Assembly (NCBI GenBank): GCA_036513415.1
Contig: DATBZA010000017.1
Coordinates: 1 to 64,000 of the forward strand
DNA from: 40CM-4-68-19 sp036513415
Lineage (GTDB): Bacteria; Myxococcota; Myxococcia; Myxococcales; 40CM-4-68-19
Direction of reading: 5' to 3'
Length of the DNA stretch: 64,000 nucleotides
Shown here piece by piece: positions 53,259 to 63,236 of the stretch; position 1 is the stretch's first letter, and each line of letters begins with the position of its first letter. Below the pieces are notes generated by a model. It saw only the letters and a program-made list of their open reading frames with translations, had not been told where the DNA came from and did not search any database. Both the position numbers and the translations under genes were made by a program.

Positions 53259-53711
53259 CTACAGGACGGCGGAGACCGCAGACTGGGCATATCCCGCGTC
53301 GATCATCTTGCGCAGGTTGCCGAGGTCGAAGTCGAGCGAGTCAAACGGCAACGGCTCGGTGGGTTGGAACTCCGGCCGGAGCTGCGACAGGTCGTTCTTG
53401 AGGCCGGCGATGCGGAGGTCCGCGCGGCTCACCTCGCCGTTCATGATGTCGATCGAGCGCAGCAGGATCGGCGGGATCGCATGCGCTCCCTGGACGTCGA
53501 AGGGCGACTTGGCGAAGGGATCCGAGGAGAGCACCACGTCGACGTCGTCGGCGCCCGCGCGGATCGCCTCGCCCAGCGGCGTCACGTTGCGGAGCCCGCC
53601 GTCGGTCCACAGGTCGCCGCCGATCGAGGCGGGCGTCAGCATGACCGGGAAGGCCGACGACGCGATCACCCGGGATAGCGCCAGCGCATGGCTTGGAGCA
53701 GTGTCCGGCGC
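53259..53711 (-). pseudogene. 5'-truncated patatin-like phospholipase
   Basis: This open frame of 151 codons holds only the C-terminal half of a patatin hydrolase. LALSRVIASSAFPVMLTPAS, the catalytic Asp in LWTDGGLRNVTPLGEA and the later PPILLRSIDIMNGEVSRADL are clear. The N-terminal G-x-S-x-G nucleophile half is missing. The frame is cut at 53712-53714 by the TAA that ends the small zinc-ribbon gene. Sequence composition also changes there, from GC-rich to clearly AT-richer. This is best read as a gene truncated when the RHS block arrived. Confidence 0.72.
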
Positions 53712-53987
53712 TTAGCAGGACAACTCGTATCCGCATGCAGAACACCGGCGCGGAACAAAGCCACCCCAGTACGAAAACGTTTGGCCTAAAATAGTAGCCT
53801 TTCTCTTATAGATCGGTGTTCCGCATCTGGGACAGCGAAGCGACAGGAGATAAGCACCTCCTATCAATGGAATGAATATGGTTGGCCAAATGAAACGAGC
53901 GTCAACAGTTGTCGTCAGAGCAAGGAAACCAAGAAAATTCACGCCTGCAACAAAGATGGCGACAATCGCGCGCTTTCTAAGAGACAC
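53712..53987 (-). CDS. two-helix zinc-ribbon membrane protein, candidate RHS immunity protein
   Basis: This is a 91-residue protein with two hydrophobic helices (about residues 7-26 and 33-50). A zinc ribbon follows: C52-x2-C55 (RCPRCGTPIYKRK) and C82-x2-C85 (RCSACGYELS). The start is GTG 53987, with GGGAG upstream. It begins 43 bases after the stop of the giant RHS gene on the same strand and shares its AT-richer composition. This is where polymorphic toxin loci carry their immunity gene. That role is inference; the family is not recognised. Confidence 0.6.
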   Translation of the reverse strand: MSLRKRAIVAIFVAGVNFLGFLALTTTVDARFIWPTIFIPLIGGAYLLSLRCPRCGTPIYKRKATILGQTFSYWGGFVPRRCSACGYELSC

Positions 53988-54030
53988 GATGGGCTCCCTG
54001 GAGAATATGCCCTTGAAATCACGGTCTGGC

Positions 54031-57000
54031 TCAATCGCAGCCAGATTTGAAGAATTTTATCAAGTCACGGATTGTCAACGTCCCGGTCTGGTCGTAAGCG
54101 ACGGAATAGCCCACAGGGGTTGCTCCTGGCCCTAGGCCAAACGTTCCGCCCATCACATCTCCTGTGTCCGGATCGTGGAAGAGAGAAATACTTACAGGCC
54201 CTATTGATATATTCTGATTTATGCTCGTGCCACTCACGTTTTCGATCTCGCCCTTCACGAAACCTATAAATACGTCGGCGGAAATATTGACTCCCACCGT
54301 CGGCCCTACCGATGCAAACACTCCGACATCCGCGCGTTGCCCGAAAAGCCCAGGGTTGAAGACAATGCCAGCGGCCACTTCCGCCCCAGTCGGAGCGGCA
54401 GCGGTTGCGCCACCGCCGAAGAGAATGTTGAAGAGACCATCAGGGTCGAACAGATTCAGCGGGTCATTTGCGACATATGCGTACAAGTTCGTGAGCCCGC
54501 CCCCGAACCGCAGCGGATCCTTCGCCATCCACCTTCCGGTCACTGGATCGTAGTCCCGCGACCCGAATCTCGTCAGTCGTGTATCGAGGTCGCGAAGGCC
54601 GCCCGCGAAGCCAAATGGTTGCATTCCGGCCCCCGTGTCCGAGAGAACGTTCCCAAACTCGTCGTAGTCGATGCGCTCAGCCACCGTGCCGGTCGAGGTG
54701 TTCACGACCAGCCGTACGCTGCCCGGCTGGTCGGTGATCATTCTGTAGGTCGTGCCGCCTTGGACCATGTACTCCGGCACGTTCGGGTGCAGGCCGTAGA
54801 CGAACGTCGCCTTGATCGAGCCATCGGGATTGAGCCAAGCCGCCGGCTGGAGCCGACTGCGGTAGAGGAAGCCCTCGACGAGCGCGCCGTTGACCTTCTT
54901 GCCGATGGGGCGGTTCAGCCCGTCGACAAGGTAGTCGATGTTCGTTCCGTTCGGTAACGTGACGTGACGCAGGTTGCCGAAGGCGTCGTAGTCGTACGTG
55001 ACGGTACTGTCGGAACAAGTCTTCGTTTGCAGCGAGCCGTCAGGCTTGTACGAGTACGAGCAATTCCCATAACTTAAGAGCCGATCCTGAGCGTCGTACA
55101 CCGGCGACGCCGTGACGCCCGGCCCCACCAGCCGATTCCCGTTCGCGTCGTATTCGTAGTGCGAAGTCGCCACGCCGTTCTTGGTCACATCTGTTAAGCG
55201 GCCGTTGGCATCGTACATGTACCCGTAGGTGTTCGTCTCGCTTTGGATCGTTTCCGTCTTGTTGACGATGCGGCCCAAGACGTCGCGCGTGCCGTAGTTT
55301 ACTGAGTATAGAGTCGTCCCGCTCGCGGTGACGGTGTAGCTCTGCTGCGCGCCGTAGTTGTCGTAAGTGCGCGACTCACTGACGGCTCCGAGCGTGGTAC
55401 CGGTCACGAAGCCGGTCCCTGGGTCGCGAGTAATGGTCATCGCTCCAACGCTCGTGACCATGTCGTCATTGTTGTAGCCGAAGTTGATGCTCTGCCCTCC
55501 GGTCACGCTCTCGCTTTGGAGCCGGAAGCTGGAGTCATACGTCTTGTGCACGTTGCCGGAAACGGGGCCGCTCCAGGTGATGTCCTTGAGCAGCGAACCG
55601 TCGTAGGCGTAGGTGAGACCCACGCCGTCGAAGGTGGTGACGCTGGTCAGCTGGCCCGTGCTCGCGCTGTAGCCGTAGGTGTTGGTTCCCCGGCTGGTGG
55701 TCAGCGCGGTCAGACGGCCCTTCGCAAGATCGTAGGTTGGAGTGGTGAAGTCACCGTCCGGGCGAGAGACGTTGCTGACCTGCTGGTCGAGATTGTAGTC
55801 CGTATGCGTGGTGCGAGGCTGACGGACATCGGGAGGCGTGTAGTCCTTTTCCAAGTCTGCCTGAGTATACGCGAACGCGTGATCCGGCCGTCCGGGAGGG
55901 GTCACCAAAATCAGGTTGCCGTTCGGGTCGTACCCGATGCCGAAGGCGCTCAAGTCCGGCAGCGTCTGGCTGGTCGGTCTCCCGACCAGGTCGTAGCCGA
56001 ACGAGGTCGCGTGCTGCAGCGGGTCCAGGACACTACCCAGAAAACCATCCGAACGGTAGGTGAGCTTCGTCACGCGCGCACCCTGCGTGAGGGTGTCGTT
56101 GCGGCCGCGCGCGTCGTAGTGAAGCTGCAGCGGCTGCACACCGGGCGGCGCGATGGAGACGAGGTGGCCGAGCGCGTCGTAGTCCATGGTCGTCACCCGG
56201 CCGGCGGCACTGGTCAGGGTCATTCGCCTCGTCGAGGCGTTGTACGACCTCTGCGAAGTACGGCCGTTCACGGTTACCGACTCAATCAGTGAGGTCAAGC
56301 TCAGGGGATCCTGCGGGTTGGACAGGGTGACGCTTCGTGAACGCAACTCGCTACGCGTCAATCCAGACGGCGTCGTGATCGTCGTCCTCGACGTGTATGC
56401 CGACTGGATGCCGAAGCGGGGGTCGGCGAGCCCGGCCGTGGTGATCATCGTGCCGTCTGGATATGTGATCGAGCCCGAGTGGTCAGGGTTCCGGCGCTGC
56501 GTGGTCGTGAGGCCATCAGCACCCTGCGTCACTCGCGTCTGGGCGTCATTGTTCCTGGACTGCGACAGCCCGAACACCTGCGTCCGCCCAAGCGCACTGG
56601 TCCGCGTTACGCTGGTGGACGCCAGGTAGCCGCCGCGCGAGTACGTGTGATAGCTGCCGTCGGGTTCGGTATTCTTCGTCAGGAATCCGTCACTGTCGTA
56701 CTGATAGAATGCCGAGCCGTTTCGCGCATCGGTGTACTGCGAAAGCAGGCCGCCGGTGTGCGCGTCAGCCGGGACGACGGGCTTGTACAGCAGCTGAACC
56801 ATCTCGGCGTTCGGATTCGTGATGGTGTGCAAGTAGCCGTCCGAATCCAGCTCCAGCGACGTCTGCTGCCCGTACGGACCCACGATCGCGGTCGGATTCT
56901 CCTGGCCATCGCGCTGGATCGTCGTGACGTTGCTGTCCCGATCGGTGACCGAAACCAGCTTGCCAGCACCGTCGTATCCGAAGAGCTGCGTCTGCGCGTT

Positions 57001-60000
57001 GGTGAGCGCGTCCAACGTCTTCAGATGCCGGCCGCTCAGATCGAAGACGTAGACCTCGCTAGCGTCACGCGAGGGCACGGTGATGTTGCCGAGTCCGATC
57101 TGCTGCGCACTCTGGGCGGAGGTCAGGTGATAGATTCTGTTGTTGGCGACGAGATACATGTCGCCAGCGGGTCCGAACGAAATGCCCGAGGTCGACCCCC
57201 AACTCACTTGGGTGGCGGGGCAATCTGCTCCGGTACAGGCTCCAGTCGGATTCCCGGCGATAGTGTCGATGTTTCCACCTATCGCGAACCGACGCACCCT
57301 CGTGTTCTGCATGTCCGAGAGGTACACGTCGCCTTCAGGAGAGACGGCGAGTGACATCACCTGTGCGATCACGGCCTGAGTCGCCAGGCCGCCATCGCCG
57401 CCGTAGGGAAAGCCATATCCGTAACAAACAGTGCCGCCCGTTCCTGCTACGGTCGTAATCACCCCGTTGGACGTAATGCGGCGGATCCGCTGGTTGCAAG
57501 AGTCGGCGACGAGGAATGAGCCGTCCGGGCTGATGGTGACGCCTGCAGGGAGGTTCAACCGGGCTGATGTCGCGGGTCCGTTGTCACCCGAGAAGGCTCC
57601 GAGATTGTACTGACCCGTGGGGCCACTTCCAGCGACCGTTCTCAGGATGCCGTCTGATCCGACTTTCCGGATCCGGTAATTGATGTCTTCGGCGAAGTAG
57701 ACCGATCCATCCGGACCAACCGCGATCGACCCGCCGATGACCGCGATACGCACTCCTACCGCCTGGACGCCGTCAGGGGTGTAACCGGTCACAACGCTCC
57801 CAGACGGCGCTGCGCTACCTGCAACGGTATAGATGTAGCCGTCCGGGCTGACCCGCCGGATGACGCCGACGTCGGCGAAGTACAGGCTTCCGTCGGGCCC
57901 GAGCGCGAGCGCGGACGGGTTGTTCATTCCTGCTTGCAGTGCAGGGATCCCTTCTGCAAACGATCCCTTCGGATCGCTTGGCCCTCTTCCGGCGATCCGG
58001 TGAAAGATCCCGTCTGGCGTGATCCGGCCGATGTAGGAATTGAATGCCAGACCGGAGAAGTACACGGACCCGTCGGGAGCAGCCAGCACCCCTCCGCCGG
58101 GAGATAGACCAATGCTGCTCGCCGGCACACCATCGACTGGAGCACCGGATCCGCCGCCGGCGAACAGGTTGACCACATAGCGGTTCAGGTCATCGACCCT
58201 CTGGATCCCGCCGTTGCCCCTGTAGATCGTCTTGTTCGGCACGTCGAGCACGTGATGGGTGGACAACGTCCACCCGCCCAACGCTTCCGGTACGACGTTC
58301 CAGGTCCCGATCCGCGTCGATGTCGATTGGCAAAGGTCGAACACCTGGGTGTACTCACCAACCCAACGCCACGCAGTCAGCGAACCAGAGATCGAGGGCT
58401 GTCCAAATGACGCGACGACCTGATCAGGCGTGCCGTATCCGATGCCAGGGTAGTTGTAACAAGCCGTCAGCGTGACGTCCTGTTCGCCCTGCAGCGCGCG
58501 GCCATAAACATCTTTGCCGTCCCATTCGAACCGCCAGTCAATCGCGGCATTGAGGTTGTTGGTTGTTTGGTAAGTCTTGCCGGCCACACGAACTGTGACG
58601 GTTGCCGGGACGGGGATTGGGTTGCCCGCTGCGGGTTGACATTCCGGGTGCCGATTCGGAAGGCAGACGGTGGTGTTGGGCGGCAACACCAGCTGGCGGG
58701 CAGCAGGAACGGTCAGATTTAGTCGGTAGGCGGCACGTCGTCCGGGCACGCGATCGCTGTGGTAGTTCAACTCATAAGGCGTGCCGACGATGGAAACGTT
58801 CTCTCCAAGCGCCTGGTTCTGAACGTCGACGATGCAGCCTAAATAACAAGCCGGATCCGGAATGGGCGGGTCGGAGTCGTAGGGTGGTGGTTCTGGGGGT
58901 GAAGCTCCCGGCGGCAATCCGGAGCCCACGTTCCAATCCTCCCAGCTGAAGTGCAGCATCGGCACCCGCCAGAGTGTCTGCCCGGCCTGATACGTAGACG
59001 CGAGGACGGCCAGTTCGGAGTTCGAAATCTCCAGCGCAGCCAGCGTACTGGCGTCGTCTGGTTGCCCATCGCCGTTGGTGTCGACGACGGCCGAGCCGCC
59101 TGTCACGCTCAGGATCTGGATCACCCGCCCGTTGCTCTCCGGCAGCCAACGACCAGTCACGCTGTCGTACGACCCGTTCGGCATTGTCATGCCAACCGGG
59201 AACGAGAGGAAGTTCTCAACGTACCCGTAGACGGGTTGGCTGAACTGGACGTGAGAAGCACCGGCGGCCACTGCCTCATCGGCGGTGAACGCTACGGCAT
59301 ACGTATACGCGCTCATCGCGGGGAGCGGACCCGGCATTGCCCTGGGACCATCAGCGCCGACCGTCGCCTCCGTCGCGCGGAAGTGGAACGTCGACAAGCT
59401 CTGTGTCGAGCCATCCGGCATCACCATGGTCGCGGTAGTTCCCGGAGGTACGATGACCGTGGCCTGGCGCGAGCCGATGTCATCGAACGAAAGGCTGCCC
59501 CGGGCGACCTGCGCCTGTGAGCTGCCGCTGGTCAGAAGCGTCGCGAGACCGTCGTACGGCATCATCACCACGTCCGACAACGGCGTGTAGTCCTGCCAAG
59601 CGGGTGTCGTCGGACGCTGGACGGGGACGAGATCAGAGCGGTCGTACTTGACCGTGAGCCGGTCACCTCCGTTGACGGCGAGGTCGTATCGGCCATCCGC
59701 CCGCGACCAGGTGTTGCCGTACTCCGGATGATTGAGAACGGAGATCTTCACTCCCGGCAACGGCTGGGACGCACGGTCCCGCACGAGGCCGCGCACGACC
59801 GCGGCCCGCGTCGGCGCGATGGTGCCTGGCGCCACGCCCATCTGGATCGCGTTCGGTCCCGTGTAGAGGAACGACGTGGCGCTCGCAAGGGTGGTCGAGA
59901 CAGTGAGGTCGATCGGCGGAGCGACCAACTGTGGATCGGGCGGGGTCGGGGTGACGCTCGCGATCGGCCCGCCCGCGGACCAGTTTCCCGCTGCGTCGCC

Positions 60001-63000
60001 CGCCTGAAGCTGGAACGATGTTGAAACGCCCACCGTCAATCCGCCGACGTCGGTCGCCAGCGTCGATCCAGGGAGCGTCTGGTCGAGCGTACCGTTCCGA
60101 TACAGCCGGTACCCGGTCACACCCACGTTGTCGGTCGCCGCCGTCCAGCTGAGGTGCGCAGTCGACATGGATGTGGCGACCGCGTTGAGCGCGCTTCCGG
60201 CAGGCCATGTCGGCGCGACGCTGTCCGTCACCGAGATCCCCGGCTGCACCCCCGAGATGGTGCCATCAGTGGCGGTGACGGACTGCGTCCCGTACGTGAC
60301 GAACATGATCGCGTTGGAGAAGACGTGAATGCCTGAGTCCGAGGCGGTGAACGGATACGGCGCCGGCAGGCTCGCCTGCGCATCGGTAGATGTAAACGAC
60401 ACGGTCCCCGCATAGCCGGTCGCACGGTTCGACCAGGCATCGCGGGCCTCGACGGTGACCGACGTCGGCTGGCCGCTCGGAATCGGGCTCGTGATGCCGC
60501 TGACGACGAGCTGCGCTGCGGGACCGGGGATGACCGAGATCCCGGGCTGCGAATTGGACCTCGCGCCATCGCTGGCCGTGACGGACTGGAGCCCCGCCGT
60601 TTTCAGCGCGATCGAGAAGGAGCGGGAGCCGGCGTCCGCGCTGGTGAACGTCGTCGGCGGCGGCAGGGTCGCCTGCGCGTCAGAGGAGGAAAAGGAGACC
60701 GTGCCGGCGTAGCCGATCGCGACGTTGCCGTACAGGTCGTAAGCGGTGACCGTCAAGGCCCCAGCGGAACCGGCCGTCGTGGTGGTGGGGAACCCGCCTA
60801 CGGTCAGCGACGAGGCCGGCCCGGGCGCGACCGAGATCGCTTGCGTCGCCTGCAACGAGGGCGTCAACGTATCCGCCGCCGTGACGCTCTGGCTCCCGGC
60901 CGTCGTCAGCACGACGCCAGTGACTGTCGCACGACCGAGGTCACCCGGAAGGAAGGCGCGATCGGGCGGGAGTGAGGCACGGAGATCGGACGAGCTGAAA
61001 TGGACCGTACCGACGTAGCCCGTGGCGACGTTGTTGTACGGGTCATGAGCGGTCACCGTGGCCGCCTCGGAGTCACCCGCCGTGACCACAGCCGGAACCC
61101 CGTTGAGCGTCAGGGTAACGGCAGAAGCAGGGTTCACGGCGATTCCCGCGAGCGAGCCCATGATCGCGCCGTTGACCGTGTCGGCGGCGGAGAGGGACTG
61201 TGACCCCGCCGTCCGGAGCAGGACCGTTCCCGGATAGAAGCCGCCGTCGCCCGTGGTGAACGAATGCGGTGCGGGGACGGTGCCCTGCGGGTCCGAAGTG
61301 CCGAACGCGACGGTTCCCGAATAGCCGGTCGCGCGGTTTCCAAACGCGTCCTTCGCTTCGATCGTGAACGCGCTCGGCGTACCGGCGGTGAGGGGCGCAA
61401 CGATTCCGCCGACGATCAGGGTGGCAGCGGGTCCCGGCGCGACCGTGATGCCGCTCGACGATCCATTGATCGTCGCCGATACCGTGTCGGTGGCTGTCAG
61501 CGATTGGGGCCCGGCAGTCCGGTAGGTGACCAGACCCGAAAACCTGTGGGAGCCCAGATCGGTACTGACGAATTGGTAATCTGTCGGCGTCAGCGAAACC
61601 AGGGGATCGGAAGCCGTGAAGTGAATGGTACCGGCGTACGACGTCGCCACGTTTCCGTACGGATCGATGGCGGTCACGGTGCTTTCGGTCGGAACGCCTG
61701 CGGTGACCCCGGGCGGTGGCGCTGCGACGAGCAATCTCGTCGCTGCCGCCGGCGTGACCACCACGCCGCTCTGCTTACCGGCGATCGAGGCGTTCACGAT
61801 GTCCGTCGCAGTCACCTCGTGCGTGGCAGCCGTCCGGAGGACCAGACCCGTGAAGGTGAAGACTCCAGCGTCGGATGACGTGAAGGCATGGTCCGCCGGT
61901 CGCGTCGCCTGTCTGTCTGTCGTCGAGATCCGCACTGTGCCGGTGTAGCCGGTCGCGATCCTGCCGGCCGAGTCGCGCGCTTCCACCCGGATGCTGCTCG
62001 TCGTCCCGGCCACCTGCGGTGAGCTGACTCCGCCCACGACGAGTGTCGTCGCGGCACTCGAGATCACCATGATGCCGGTCTGCGCGCCTTGGATGCTGGC
62101 GGTCACCGTGTCGGTGGCGGTGACCGACTGCGTCCCCAAGGTTTTCAGCGTGACGCCGGGCGTGAACGTGTGAATGCCATTGTCCAACCCCGTGCCGGTC
62201 GTGAACTTGTAGTTTGCCGGCAGGACGGCCTGCGCGTCCGTCGAGGTAAATTTCACGGTACCTGCGTACGCCGTCGCGCGGTTGCCGTAGAGGTCGCGCG
62301 CTTCCACCGTGAAGGGCGCCGCCGTGTTCTGGCTCTGTGGCGAGGGGATCCCGCTCACGACCAGCACGCTCGCCGATCCGGAGTTCACCTGGATGGACGA
62401 TTGAGAGCCCACCACGGACCCGTTCGTGGTGTCCTTCGCCGTCACGGAGTGTGAGCCCACTGTCTTCAGCGTCACGCCGTTGGTGAAGGTGTGGAGCCCA
62501 TTGTCCGTCCCGGCGGCGGTCGGCCTGAATGTGTAGTTCGCCGGCAGGACAGCCTGAGGGTCGGACGAAGAGAAGCTGATGGTGCCGGTGTAGCTCGTGA
62601 CGCGGTTTCCGTACGCGTCCTTCACCTCGACAGTGACCGAGCTGGCGGTGCCGGCAGTTCTCGGGGAGGCAATCCCGCTCACGACGAGCCGCGATGGCGC
62701 CTGAGCCCGGACGACGATGCCCGTTTGACTGCCGGTCACCGTCGGCGTGGAGGTGTCGGTCGCGGTGACCGACTGGGTAGCGGCAGTCTTGAGCACGACA
62801 CCGTTGGTGAAGGTGTGGATTCCTTGGTCGCACCCGGTGGTGCAATTCGGAGTCGAGGCGGTGGATGACTTGAAGGTGTAGTTCGCTGGCAGCAGCGCCT
62901 GCGCGTCGGTCGAGGTGAAGCGGATCGTCCCGGTGTAACCGGTCGCCCGCGCGCCGGCGGAAGTACGCACTTCCACGGTGACGCTACTCACCGTTCCGGC

Positions 63001-63141
63001 GACCTGGGGTGAAACGATGCCGGTGACGAGGAAATTTGCTGCGGGGCAGTTACCCCCGTTGCATGCAGCAGCCCACGCTTCCGAGCCGTAGAGAAGGAAC
63101 GCGAGCGCGAATGACACGCCGACCGACGACCTCAATTGCAT
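54031..63141 (-). CDS. giant secreted RHS/YD-repeat protein with Ig-like repeats
   Basis: This is a 3036-residue protein. ATG 63141 follows GGAGGGG, and residues 1-25 form a signal peptide. Nine Ig-like repeats of about 105 residues fill about 35-970, with the recurring pattern V-E-A-x-D-x-x-G-N-x-A-T-x-Y-x-G-T. An Fn3-like unit (about 972-1070) and a carboxypeptidase-regulatory-like unit (1114-1166) follow. A region of unassigned beta structure comes next, then NHL-type blades (about 1650-2010; LALGPDGSLYFAD) and YD repeats (about 2050-2840). The RHS core has YDPVTGRWMAKDPLRFGGG and YVANDPLNLFDPDG (about 2850-2900). The last 135 residues are a variable tail without a recognised toxin fold. 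The layout is like bacterial teneurin relatives and polymorphic toxins. Composition becomes AT-richer towards the 3' end. Confidence 0.9.
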   Translation of the reverse strand: MQLRSSVGVSFALAFLLYGSEAWAAACNGGNCPAANFLVTGIVSPQVAGTVSSVTVEVRTSAGARATGYTGTIRFTSTDAQALLPANYTFKSSTASTPNCTTGCDQGIHTFTNGVVLKTAATQSVTATDTSTPTVTGSQTGIVVRAQAPSRLVVSGIASPRTAGTASSVTVEVKDAYGNRVTSYTGTISFSSSDPQAVLPANYTFRPTAAGTDNGLHTFTNGVTLKTVGSHSVTAKDTTNGSVVGSQSSIQVNSGSASVLVVSGIPSPQSQNTAAPFTVEARDLYGNRATAYAGTVKFTSTDAQAVLPANYKFTTGTGLDNGIHTFTPGVTLKTLGTQSVTATDTVTASIQGAQTGIMVISSAATTLVVGGVSSPQVAGTTSSIRVEARDSAGRIATGYTGTVRISTTDRQATRPADHAFTSSDAGVFTFTGLVLRTAATHEVTATDIVNASIAGKQSGVVVTPAAATRLLVAAPPPGVTAGVPTESTVTAIDPYGNVATSYAGTIHFTASDPLVSLTPTDYQFVSTDLGSHRFSGLVTYRTAGPQSLTATDTVSATINGSSSGITVAPGPAATLIVGGIVAPLTAGTPSAFTIEAKDAFGNRATGYSGTVAFGTSDPQGTVPAPHSFTTGDGGFYPGTVLLRTAGSQSLSAADTVNGAIMGSLAGIAVNPASAVTLTLNGVPAVVTAGDSEAATVTAHDPYNNVATGYVGTVHFSSSDLRASLPPDRAFLPGDLGRATVTGVVLTTAGSQSVTAADTLTPSLQATQAISVAPGPASSLTVGGFPTTTTAGSAGALTVTAYDLYGNVAIGYAGTVSFSSSDAQATLPPPTTFTSADAGSRSFSIALKTAGLQSVTASDGARSNSQPGISVIPGPAAQLVVSGITSPIPSGQPTSVTVEARDAWSNRATGYAGTVSFTSTDAQASLPAPYPFTASDSGIHVFSNAIMFVTYGTQSVTATDGTISGVQPGISVTDSVAPTWPAGSALNAVATSMSTAHLSWTAATDNVGVTGYRLYRNGTLDQTLPGSTLATDVGGLTVGVSTSFQLQAGDAAGNWSAGGPIASVTPTPPDPQLVAPPIDLTVSTTLASATSFLYTGPNAIQMGVAPGTIAPTRAAVVRGLVRDRASQPLPGVKISVLNHPEYGNTWSRADGRYDLAVNGGDRLTVKYDRSDLVPVQRPTTPAWQDYTPLSDVVMMPYDGLATLLTSGSSQAQVARGSLSFDDIGSRQATVIVPPGTTATMVMPDGSTQSLSTFHFRATEATVGADGPRAMPGPLPAMSAYTYAVAFTADEAVAAGASHVQFSQPVYGYVENFLSFPVGMTMPNGSYDSVTGRWLPESNGRVIQILSVTGGSAVVDTNGDGQPDDASTLAALEISNSELAVLASTYQAGQTLWRVPMLHFSWEDWNVGSGLPPGASPPEPPPYDSDPPIPDPACYLGCIVDVQNQALGENVSIVGTPYELNYHSDRVPGRRAAYRLNLTVPAARQLVLPPNTTVCLPNRHPECQPAAGNPIPVPATVTVRVAGKTYQTTNNLNAAIDWRFEWDGKDVYGRALQGEQDVTLTACYNYPGIGYGTPDQVVASFGQPSISGSLTAWRWVGEYTQVFDLCQSTSTRIGTWNVVPEALGGWTLSTHHVLDVPNKTIYRGNGGIQRVDDLNRYVVNLFAGGGSGAPVDGVPASSIGLSPGGGVLAAPDGSVYFSGLAFNSYIGRITPDGIFHRIAGRGPSDPKGSFAEGIPALQAGMNNPSALALGPDGSLYFADVGVIRRVSPDGYIYTVAGSAAPSGSVVTGYTPDGVQAVGVRIAVIGGSIAVGPDGSVYFAEDINYRIRKVGSDGILRTVAGSGPTGQYNLGAFSGDNGPATSARLNLPAGVTISPDGSFLVADSCNQRIRRITSNGVITTVAGTGGTVCYGYGFPYGGDGGLATQAVIAQVMSLAVSPEGDVYLSDMQNTRVRRFAIGGNIDTIAGNPTGACTGADCPATQVSWGSTSGISFGPAGDMYLVANNRIYHLTSAQSAQQIGLGNITVPSRDASEVYVFDLSGRHLKTLDALTNAQTQLFGYDGAGKLVSVTDRDSNVTTIQRDGQENPTAIVGPYGQQTSLELDSDGYLHTITNPNAEMVQLLYKPVVPADAHTGGLLSQYTDARNGSAFYQYDSDGFLTKNTEPDGSYHTYSRGGYLASTSVTRTSALGRTQVFGLSQSRNNDAQTRVTQGADGLTTTQRRNPDHSGSITYPDGTMITTAGLADPRFGIQSAYTSRTTITTPSGLTRSELRSRSVTLSNPQDPLSLTSLIESVTVNGRTSQRSYNASTRRMTLTSAAGRVTTMDYDALGHLVSIAPPGVQPLQLHYDARGRNDTLTQGARVTKLTYRSDGFLGSVLDPLQHATSFGYDLVGRPTSQTLPDLSAFGIGYDPNGNLILVTPPGRPDHAFAYTQADLEKDYTPPDVRQPRTTHTDYNLDQQVSNVSRPDGDFTTPTYDLAKGRLTALTTSRGTNTYGYSASTGQLTSVTTFDGVGLTYAYDGSLLKDITWSGPVSGNVHKTYDSSFRLQSESVTGGQSINFGYNNDDMVTSVGAMTITRDPGTGFVTGTTLGAVSESRTYDNYGAQQSYTVTASGTTLYSVNYGTRDVLGRIVNKTETIQSETNTYGYMYDANGRLTDVTKNGVATSHYEYDANGNRLVGPGVTASPVYDAQDRLLSYGNCSYSYKPDGSLQTKTCSDSTVTYDYDAFGNLRHVTLPNGTNIDYLVDGLNRPIGKKVNGALVEGFLYRSRLQPAAWLNPDGSIKATFVYGLHPNVPEYMVQGGTTYRMITDQPGSVRLVVNTSTGTVAERIDYDEFGNVLSDTGAGMQPFGFAGGLRDLDTRLTRFGSRDYDPVTGRWMAKDPLRFGGGLTNLYAYVANDPLNLFDPDGLFNILFGGGATAAAPTGAEVAAGIVFNPGLFGQRADVGVFASVGPTVGVNISADVFIGFVKGEIENVSGTSINQNISIGPVSISLFHDPDTGDVMGGTFGLGPGATPVGYSVAYDQTGTLTIRDLIKFFKSGCD
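60230..63036 (-). repeat. nine tandem Ig-like domain repeats (coding)
   Basis: Nine units of about 105 codons encode Ig-like modules of the RHS protein. Each ends in a T-A-x-D/T-Q-S-V/L-T-A-x-D signature followed by an acidic or polar link. Units 2 and 3 are closest to each other. Units 5 and 7 are most divergent, for example with D-P-Y-G/N-N-V-A-T. The repeats keep coding sense throughout. Confidence 0.8.
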
Positions 63142-63220
63142 GTGTGCCCCTCCGGACCAAGGGGCGCACAGTCGGTTGCATGTTGTTCAGCAGTCAACCG
63201 GCCTGAATTTGAGCCGGCGA

Positions 63221-63236
63221 GGCCAGACTTCTGGCC
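63221..63236. promoter_or_regulatory. inverted repeat upstream of the RHS gene
   Basis: GGCCAGA-CT-TCTGGCC is a 7-base inverted repeat 80 bases before the RHS start. A second stem (CCGGC/GCCGG, 63199-63217) is adjacent. They lie between the RHS gene and the fabH remnant, divergently arranged, and could be an operator or terminator. Confidence 0.35.

Noticed and set aside
60230..63036. Possible CRISPR or satellite repeats in the RHS gene
   Set aside because: The units are about 315 bases, diverged, and keep one open frame. They are protein-domain repeats.
54031..63141. Reading the RHS gene as a type VI secretion effector
   Set aside because: It has a Sec-type signal peptide and no PAAR domain, and no VgrG, Hcp or adaptor gene is in the window.
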